Assembly: GCF_030867095.1 (NCBI RefSeq)
Contig: NC_081826.1
Coordinates: 35,442,001 to 35,506,000, forward strand
Reading direction: 5' to 3'
Length of the DNA stretch: 64,000 nt
Source of the DNA: Alligator mississippiensis
Lineage: Eukaryota; Chordata; Crocodylia; Alligatoridae
Shown here: positions 55,613 through 64,000 of the stretch, piece by piece
Numbering within the stretch: the first letter of the stretch is position 1
How the letters are laid out: the number at the start of each line of letters is the position of its first letter
Position numbers and translations under genes: made by a program
Notes under the pieces: model-generated
Told to the model about the DNA's origin: nothing
Database searches by the model: none
The model's input: the letters and a program-made list of their open reading frames with translations, nothing else

Positions 55613-58600
55613 AATGTGGTAGTAGTTAGAGCAAGTGGGAGACCTCAATTGCAGGCCCTCTTAAAATCTTCAAACTTCCTTTCCACATTTCACAAAAGAG
55701 TACCTTAACCACCAAGCCATGGGGCAAGGATAGCTGTGAGCACCCTCTAGCCTTCTCTACTTGAAGCTGGTCCTGTGGGCAGCCAAGAAGAAACAAGTCA
55801 TGGGACTAGGTGAGCAAGCAAAAGGAAAACTCACTCTTTGACCCAGGAAAGGTCATTTTAGCACAGAGCTGGGAAAGGAGGATGGATTGGGGCAGGAGAG
55901 GTGGGAGAAGAAGGCACTTCTGGTCCCTGTGTAATAATAGCTTCTGATGGAGCATGTTTGTAGATCTACCAGGAAATCCAATATATCACTAATAAATTAC
56001 CTCCTGTACACTATTAAAAGGATCAATAAGATAAGGAAAGTAATAATTTATCTGAAGGACAGTAAGTGAGCAGTAATTTTTGCTTAGAAATAAAATTTAT
56101 AATGGATTCATCAAGGCATCTGGAAATGCTTCTGTGAAGTAGTTCTTTGTCTGTTGGTGTTTCTACCTTTATCCATTAACTGCTCCCTCAGAAGCCGATA
56201 ACTTGATGTTTGTTTTGGTGGGTGACCAAAGAGCACCCACTGACCAAAAAAGTCCACCAGTCACAGGCTTAGGCAGCAATACTGGGCACTGTTCCTTCCA
56301 CTACTATTCCCTGTCTGTGCTTCTGCCTAGTTTAGATAACATTTGCTTGTCACAAAGACTAAATTCTCTACTTGCCCTTACTTCCCACCCAAACTAGAAA
56401 ACTGCAATATTAGCAACATCTTTTACCTTCTCATTATCCACCGATGATTGCCACAGGCCAAAAATTTTATAAATGAATGAGGAAATGGAGGGGCTTGCTG
56501 TGAAAATCAGCTGGAGGCCTGCAAGCCAGTGATGGTTCACTTCGATGGTGTGGTGAGTATGCAGAATGGTGGAACATTAAAGCAGCTGCTTAGTAAAAGC
56601 AGATCAGATGTGAGCTAACTATGGAGTATAAGCAGAGACTTCTAGAACTGGATTAAAAAAAAAGGATTTAAGCACCTAAATTGCAACTTCAAATGTGGGA
56701 ACTTTTGTCCAAGGGAGCAAGATACTGAAAAAACCTTTCTAAATGTCTGGGCTATAAATGTCTATGTTTTCACTGGGAAGTCACATAGATAGCCATGGTT
56801 CTGCTACTCCACATGCCCAAAGGTACCACTATCTTGAATGAACTGAATAACTCAGCAAACATTTATACCTGGGATTAACGAACTAGGTGTTCCCTGCCTG
56901 TGTCCACCTGACAGGCCCAATTTGATAGGTTGCTCTGAGCACGTTTAGCACACAACAGCAGCATGGAGTTCAGCAAGACATAGCAGAGTTTCATTCAAAA
57001 CCTAGCAGACAGTGGTGCCCATCTTTTTATTTAAAATCATATAGTGGTGGTTAGAATATTCACCCAGGAAGCAGAAGGTCTCAGTACTAAACCTGCCTCA
57101 GAGGCCTAAAAGCCACAGCTCCTGCCTACTAGAAATGTGCCCTAAGCTGCCAAGCAGTAGATTGAGCCAGGCTGGGGAAGTGCTTTTCATGTATTGTGTT
57201 GAAACTAGGTAACTCTGCAGACAAGAAAGCAAGATCCATAGTGCTAGAGAGAAAGCAAGTATAAGGAGCATGGGTACAGCCCTATGATGCCATCACCCTG
57301 GGTTCTGCTCTTGCTCCCAGAAAACTTTTCATAGTTTATCCAGTGATCCTTTAATGCAAAATGCATGAGCAGTTCCTTGACATCTGCTCAGCTCTTGATG
57401 CAGAAGTATAGCGACTGTAACAGTAAGTGAAGAATAAGAAGCAAATGGCGATCAAGTAAATCAGGAATTGCTAAAAGCATTTTAATAATTCAGTCTAGAT
57501 GGAGCTATGATATTCTGGGCATCAGAGAACCCAAAGGAAAAAAGAACTAGTCTGGCCGCCTGGGGGTACACTTACTCAAAAAGGTTGAAAACCCCTGTAC
57601 TAGGGGAAAGAGTTATGATAAGATGCAGTAGAAAACTTTGCCTTTTATGGAGAAGTAACAGTCCAGCTATGAATCTGTAACTGCGATCCTCTGACGTGTA
57701 TTTTTTTCCTAGAAATCACCTACATTAACTTGGGTGGGAGGGAGAAAAGAGTGAAGCAACATGTTTGTACCTTTTATTACCAACTAGAAGTGAATTTTCA
57801 TGACATTCCTGAAGTAGATGAAAGAAGTGAATGAATCAGAAATAGGGAAGATAAATGTCCTATTAATAAATATGTTGAAGTGAAAGTAAGACATATGGTA
57901 CCATAAATGTCTTGTTTGTTTTTTAGTAGGTTGCAAAATTATCTCTCAAGTATGTAGCCTTTTTAGTAACATAGTTTAGTTTCCCTCTTTAGAGCCTGAT
58001 ATAATTATGTTTACAAATTAACCATCAGTCTCTGAATATTAATATTAATTGAGACTTAAACATAAAAGAGCCCTTCCAAAGTTTTAGGTATTGGTAATGA
58101 GAATGGCCTTTTACATCTGTATTTGTAAGTAGAGAATGACTTGATATTTAAAGATTTTTTGTTGGATTCATTTATACATGATGGTATTTTAAAACCATTA
58201 TTAGTGCTTTTGTAATATATGCAGAATTTTAACTGAGAATTTCTTATGGGGATACTGAAAATCATTAGTAGCTGGATATCTAAGTATATTTAAAGATTTG
58301 GTCATTGGTTTTTTTATATGTGCATCCCAGTTGTGGCTTTTTAAACGTAATTTAACCATCTTATCAAGAATATCTTTCGAGACATTTCCCAAGGCATGCT
58401 AGACACTTAGGCCAAAGGTCCACTTTGCAAACTAGATACATGTCTCATATGTAGCTGCCAGCAAAGTCCTGGCTTATGCAACCAGAGACAGGAGGCACTC
58501 TATTTAATCTGTGTAGGTGCAAAGGGCTCCTGGACTTCCAGTGGGGAACTAGTATGTTGCTAGTGTTTCTCCAGAGGTGCATTCTGGGCCTGCAGAAGCA

Positions 58601-59506
58601 CACAGTTACTCTAGTCATATCAGTGGGAAGCACCTAGATGACTCCAGGGATGGACCCTTCGTTTGCACAGAAGATGCTTTGCTTTCTGTTCCTTCCAACA
58701 GGGAATTTTAACTTCTGCTATGGTACATCTATCTGGCCAGAATTCTACGTCTCTCTGACTGCTTCTGATCTGAACACATAGACGTCTAGGTAAAAGGATG
58801 AGGGATTGGGGAGAGGGAGGAAGGAATCTTTGGAAGGGGAAAGCAGACGGAGGAAATATTTCTTCTTCCCCTGGCTCCCTCCTGTGAACTTGTGACAGTG
58901 CTATACCCATATTGAGTCCTTCTGCTTTTCCCCTTTTCTCTACTCAGGCTGTTTCCATTCTTTTTCTCCCTCCTTTGTAACATCAAGGAGAATAAGATGG
59001 ACAAGTTACAAGGGAGCTAGAGGAGAGACAGCAAGTACTCCTCTGCCACTGATGGCAGCCAAATACAAAAGGAGCAGACAGGGTACCCAGGCCAAGGCAG
59101 GATTGCTGAGTGTCTTAGAATTATCTGCAAGAAACTTGGTCACATGCAAATTTAGGTACAAAATATAACATTTGAGCTCTACTGGACTTTTTGTTAGTCA
59201 TATCTTTGTTAGATAGCTTTCCTGCTGCAGAGACATCCTTGAGTTTAGTATTTGTCAGCCTGTTTTGTGCATGTGTGTGTGTATATATGCATATGGAAAA
59301 GAGAGGGAGCGAAGGGCAGCTTTACGATTTAATTTAAAACTTCCTATTGCCACTTGTTGAAGGTGTGCACGGATGGAAAGAGCAAAGCTTTGCTTCACCA
59401 CACTCTTACATATCTCTATTATGTTTCAATAACCGTTTTCTTTTCTATTTAGTACCCCTGCTCTCTGCAAGTCCATTCATATTATCTGATACAGGAGGCT
59501 GTAGCC
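55613..59506. other. Intergenic, largely unrecognised
   Basis: This is the longest stretch with little structure. Possible tRNA-derived SINE heads lie near 55625-55725 (minus) and 57047-57130 (plus). A hAT-end-like GGTTGAAAACCCCTG lies near 57583-57597. No exon is recognised. Confidence 0.45.
57047..57130 (+). repeat. Possible tRNA-derived SINE head
   Basis: GTGGTTAGAATATTCACCCA resembles an A box and GGTCTCAGTACTAAACC a weak B box at suitable spacing. A similar pair lies at 62840-62890. Confidence 0.3.
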
Positions 59507-59842
59507 CAGTGGTTCTCAATGTTTTTAGATCCTAGACATCACTCCATAACCTTTTACAATTTTCTGGCATCCTACAGTGCTTCTTGTACTCTCTGGCACC
59601 CTTAAAAGGATCTCATAGGGTAGCAGTACTGAGCAGGGCATCCCTGAAAGCAGGGCAGCAGGGGTATGCATAGTGTTTGGTGCTAGGCAGGGACACTTGG
59701 AGGTGGGTCATTAGACCCCTGCAGGAGGCAGAAGGCGGGGACAGTAGCTGCTGCTACAGAGGCTGGTGCCAATTGAAAGTGGTGGGGTCAAGAACCACAC
59801 AACACCTTAGGGCACCACAAGAGACCTGGTGGAGAGCCAGTG
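59507..59842. mobile_element. hAT-like element (CAGTGGTTCTCAA type)
   Basis: It begins CAGTGGTTCTCAATG and ends GAGAGCCAGTG, and is flanked by a perfect 8-bp duplication CTGTAGCC (59499-59506 and 59843-59850). It is non-autonomous. Confidence 0.8.
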
Positions 59843-59850
59843 CTGTAGCC

Positions 59851-60391
59851 TATGAAAGCTCATATCTCTCTGAATTGGTTTGTAAGGTGCCACACCACCC
59901 TGCCTCCTGTCTTACATTCCACAACGTATCCCTTTCAACAAGATGCCTACGGGGCAGAGAAAATCAGGTTGTTTGTAGTTTCCAGCCTGAAATCTTTTTT
60001 TTAAATTAAACCTCTTTTGCATCCCTTTTAGTGTTTGTGGTAATGATTCTCAATTTTATAGTACAGAGAGTGCCTTCCTAATGGAAATAATTCACAGTAA
60101 TTCACTCTGAGGTTCTTCGCTCCTGCTACCAGCTCAGGAAACGTATTTCACAATTACTGCATTTGTTTAGCCACTGGTGACAGAAGTAGTCATTGCCGTT
60201 AATCTAGACAGTGCAGACTGAAGCAACAAAGCAGACCATGTTTCTTGGTGAATATAATGTGACTATTCAAGGAAGCAGTAATGGCAGAGAAATGTATTTG
60301 AAATGCCTTGTTTGCCATTGTGTGGCTGTTGTCAGTTCAAATGGGGATGAAATGTATAAATCACTGAGGGACAATATCAGATGATCTAAAT
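59851..60391. other. Intergenic, no recognised feature
   Basis: Nothing is recognised in this stretch. Confidence 0.5.
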
Positions 60392-61168
60392 GCATGGTTC
60401 TCAACCAGGGTGATGCAGCACCCTGGGGTGCCACAAGATGTTTTTAAGGGTGCCACAGAGTGCTACACTATATTACTGTACCCAAATCCAAGATTATCCT
60501 AAATTTAGGATGACCCCCATAATTTGATTTTATACATGGAAGATTTATAATGTTTTTAATAATTTTCCATGTATGAAATTGGAGGGTCATTTTAAATCTG
60601 TGCCCCTCAATCATTGTGATGGGGTAAGTAGCAGCAGGGGAGCAGCAGGGGGGCAGGTGGTGGGGGGGGAAGGACTGGGGGGCTCATGAGGCTCCAGGGA
60701 GGGCAAGTGGGCAGGCAGAGGCTGTAGGGATGAGAGGCTGGGGGGCAGAGGTGGCAGGGAGGGGGCAGGAGCTCTGGCTCCAGCCCCAGAGCAGCTGCCA
60801 GTGCCTACCCCCAACCCCATCTTGTTCTTGAAGCCAAGGCAAGGGGCCTCCCCTCCATCCTGGTTAAATGGAAAAAAAAGCACCTCCTCTTGGATTGAGT
60901 AAATCTAGTAGCAGTGTTAAGTGCGCAGACACCTACAGGTGAGTCACAAGATAAATCCAGACATTTCAAAAGGAATCCAGGGTGTCACAAACGTTCTGAC
61001 CTGTTGTGAGCTTTCTGAGTTCTTTGCTAGTCGAAAAACCAAGTGAAAGCTTTGAGCTGGCATTTTCTGAGAGGTGCCTTGAGTCTAATGAAGGGTGCGT
61101 TGAGTCTGTCAGGAGGTGCCTTGAGTCTGTTGGGGAGCAGCTTGAGTCTTAAAAGGTTGAGAACCCTG
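60392..61168. mobile_element. hAT-like element (GGTTCTCAACC ends) with internal minisatellite
   Basis: ATGGTTCTCAACCAGGGTG at the left and AAAAGGTTGAGAACCCTG at the right are complementary ends. The flanks ATCTAAAT and TTCTAAAT suggest an 8-bp duplication with one mismatch. Near the right end four short units sharing TTGAGTCT (61078, 61100, 61120, 61142) form a small tandem array. The interior is G-rich at 60620-60770. Confidence 0.75.
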
Positions 61169-62274
61169 TTCTAAATTCTAAAGATTTTTCAATCAATCCA
61201 TCAATCAGTCGTAAGGCTACCATGGACTTCAGTGGGAGCAGGCCTGGGGGCTTAGGCCCAAATCCAACTTCCCATTTGATGAGTAAATAGTGTAACATTA
61301 GTGACATTTACCAACCACCTCACTGCATAACTCTCATTCATGAGAAAGCTATTTTAATGCAAGTGAAAGAGGGACGAGAGAGAAGGAGGCTGGGCACAGG
61401 CTCTGGCAAATAGACAGTATGGGGAGCAGGGGGGTTATTGGTGATCTGGGGTTAAGAGAGACAGCTGCAGCCACATTCCCCTGTGCTTAGCCTTTCAACC
61501 CTTTGCCATCTATGATGTGTGCTGAGATCTGTACTCTGTGCCCATGCACCTATGCCATGCAGGAGGCCCGTGCCAGGCGCCTTTCCTACACACTCCAGTG
61601 CCAAAGGCACAGTTCTGATGGAACTAATTCAGTGAGTGTGACTGGAGGTGGCCAGGAATCACTGAGATGCCATGGCTCTGATAAACACTCCCAGAGCCTC
61701 CTTCAGCCCCTGCAGGAGCTGCATCTTCCCTCATTGCCTCAGGTCCCTTTATTCTTGCAGCAGTTTCCAAGGTGGCTATGCTCCATACCCTTCTGTGTCA
61801 TCTGCCTTGTTGGGACTGAGATGTCAAAATCTTTCATGACTTGAAGCTCCAGGGGAGTGAAATTCGGCAGCATTAAGGAGCTTCATAACTGCCCTCTGTC
61901 TTGGCAAGAATTGTGAAAGCTCTGGAGTGCCAGCACAGGGTTAGCTGCAACCATTGCCTTACACACCAGTTGAGACTGGCTGGACAATTTCTTCACGCGG
62001 TCCTCTGGGCATCCCTGCACATGCAGCCAATCTACATACCTAAGGCTTAACCACCCCAGTGAAGCAGAATTAACTGTAGGTCTAAGCATGCCCAGGCGGC
62101 CCCAGCCCCCCCAGTTATTCTCTGTTCTGACTGTATCCTCCAGAGCAGCTTAGTGAGCCAGGACATCTGGGCTCCATCGTGCTGGGGGAGGTGGAGCTGG
62201 GAATGGTGTCCTGGGATGCTAGCGGACTGCCAATTGCTTGTTTTATTGGAGCAGACTGAAGTTACCCTAATATC
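61169..62274. other. Intergenic, no recognised feature
   Basis: Nothing is recognised beyond short open frames without domains. Confidence 0.5.
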
Positions 62275-62632
62275 ATAAAAATCCTGTTATCTGGCATTTA
62301 AGTAACTGGAATACTTTATCAACCAGAATTTCCGACCGGCCAGGCGGGCATGGGCTGGGGTGGGGAGGGGGCCAAGCTTACACATGGCGGCTGCTGCCAC
62401 CCCTCACCACCCTGCACTGCAGCTGCTCCACGTGCAGCCACCGCCACCCCTGCCCCCCATCCTCCCTGCTCCACATGCAGCCAACGCCACCCCAACCCCT
62501 CTTCCTCCCCCTCCCCTCCCCTCCCCCCCCCCGCTCTGTCTGGCCAAAAACCGCCGGCCTCAGGCAAGTGACATTTTTAGATACCTGGCACCCCCCATTC
62601 CCCACTCATGCTGGATAACAGGGATTTTACTA
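62275..62632. mobile_element. Tigger/pogo-like MITE
   Basis: TAAAAATCCTGTTATCTGGC at the left and CTGGATAACAGGGATTTTAC at the right form inverted ends of Tigger type (AAAATCCCTGTTATCCAG). The interior is G/C-rich, with GTGCAGCCACCGCC and ATGCAGCCAACGCC as two tandem units. No transposase is encoded. Confidence 0.65.
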
Positions 62633-64000
62633 TACAAGCCAAGTAGCACAGCCCAGAGTTAACTCTTGCCTGAAGTAGTGAAACTTTGAGATGCTCAGAG
62701 GGCACTTGGCATGAGTTAACGAGTTTTAATATTCAGACACTTAGGTTTTAAGTGCTCTTAGTATGGTCTAAGTGTAACAGGTAACTATTAGACACAAAGT
62801 AATTGCAACTACAGACAGCCCTTATTTTAGTTTAATAGCCAGGGCATTTGCACAGGGAGTAGGAAGCCTGGGTTTTAGATCCCTCTCTGGCAGAGAAGGT
62901 TTTAGCTAACATTGCCAGCTTCTCAGAAATGTGTTGTAACCACCAGAGAGCACAGACTAATCATTGCCAAAGCTACTCTCCAGCCGTTCAATTGAAACCT
63001 ACCCACCAGGCAGACTCAGAGGAAAAGAGCAAGCCAGAGATGATGTGGGTCGGTGAGATGGACACTACTTGAAGGAAGGAGTCTCCGAGTTCTGGCCCTT
63101 GCCTCAGAGGAGCAGCTGACTTTCTACTAGTTATCCAATGACTACTAAACACCAAATACAAAAGTGCCATTGGGGTCAGGAACTGGGACCCGAATTTGCC
63201 AAATGTGTGTTTATCCAACATCCACATGCATTTCTACAAGGTCCTGACCCCCAGCTGTGGCACCAGACAGAGCTTTATGGTTAGGTCCCATTAAGGCATT
63301 GGGCTTCTGAGTCCCATTTTACATTGTGAACAGGGATTTAAGCTCTTTCCTACATAGAAAAAATCCAGCACCTCTCTCCAAGTTGCAGCACTCCCCTTTG
63401 ACTACAGGATGAATTTTCTGAAAGTTTTCACATAAATGAATTAGTTTCTGAATTACAATTAAGTAAAAAAAAATGGGTCCTTTAAGGCATTTAGTCTTTT
63501 CTTTGCCTTGGATACTCACAGGCTCTCCAAACTTTCAATGTGCTTAACATTCAGTGCTTTTTTTTTTTGCCAGAGCTATCTTTGAAGATGTTAGATTGTA
63601 TTTAAATGAAGCTCATAATGACTCTATCTACTTGTTATGACTACTCAGACTACAGACAGGGTCAGGTCAAAAGATAAAGAGTAAATTGCGAGTGGACTTA
63701 TTGTGAAAGAAGACATGGTTATGCCTCCTCAACAACCAGTCAGTCTGCAACATTGCATGTGATGAATCACAGTATAAGAAAGACTGGCCCAGAGGACACT
63801 AAAGTTCCTTAAAATTCTGTGCTTCCTACTCACTTGGATAGTAGTGACAACCCTCCATAACTTTTTGGAATTTAGTGGCAACCCCATTTCAAAAAATGAA
63901 ATTTCACTCATTTTTTTGAGTACAGAAAAATAATAGAACACTTCTTTTGTTTGGGAGACCTCAGAAAGAGCACAACAGTCAGAATGTTTTGACACCATGG
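62633..64000. other. Intergenic, no recognised feature
   Basis: Besides a possible SINE head near 62840-62890, I see nothing. RIMS2 exons might be expected further right by synteny but are not recognised here. Confidence 0.5.

Noticed and set aside
29997..64000. Searching for RIMS2 3' exons expected by synteny
   Set aside because: No C2B-type peptide or other RIMS2 motif was seen in any frame I examined.
1..64000. CRISPR arrays, bacterial operons, tRNA or rRNA genes
   Set aside because: This is vertebrate DNA; no regularly spaced repeats and no complete tRNA or rRNA gene were recognised.

Overview
This is vertebrate genomic DNA: spliced genes with long introns, (TG)n microsatellite, dense CR1 LINEs ending in TCATAGA-type tails, Penelope-like (PLE) and hAT elements and MIR-like SINEs. 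The repeat mix and the degree of protein divergence suggest a sauropsid, most likely a crocodilian (turtle is the alternative). That assignment is an inference.

Two protein-coding genes are supported, and they converge. DPYS (dihydropyrimidinase, + strand) enters from the left with its last three exons (244-451, 5676-5770, 8633 to about 8995, poly(A) signal 8971-8976). DCSTAMP (- strand) is complete in coding sequence: exons 29385-28360, 23075-22746 and 22069-21986, 479 residues. This matches the human 8q22 order DCSTAMP-DPYS. DPYS acts in cytosolic pyrimidine catabolism. DCSTAMP is a multipass membrane protein of osteoclast and macrophage fusion. They are neighbours but share no pathway. RIMS2 would be expected further right, but I recognised no RIMS2 exon.

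The rest is intron, intergenic sequence and transposons. A TAGGG...CCCTA hAT-like family has four copies (1016-1789, 6630-7475, 15317-16364, 44013-44860), each with 8-bp target duplications. At 10190-13086 a + strand CR1 is split by a hAT-like element and by a solo LTR. At about 41485-49590 an old - strand Penelope-like retroelement carries four insertions: an LTR-like element, a TAGGG hAT copy, a 2.9-kb CR1 with an 832-codon open frame, and a + strand CR1 tail.

Most unusual points: a 42-bp stretch of DCSTAMP exon 3 (38/42 identical) lies in the loop of an imperfect hairpin about 1.3 kb past the DCSTAMP stop; DPYS has an in-frame TGA in its penultimate exon that would shorten the usual C-terminus; and the tyrosine of the proposed C-terminal ITIM-like motif of DCSTAMP is replaced by phenylalanine. 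I found no new coding system; the novelty is in repeat architecture and gene-end variation.
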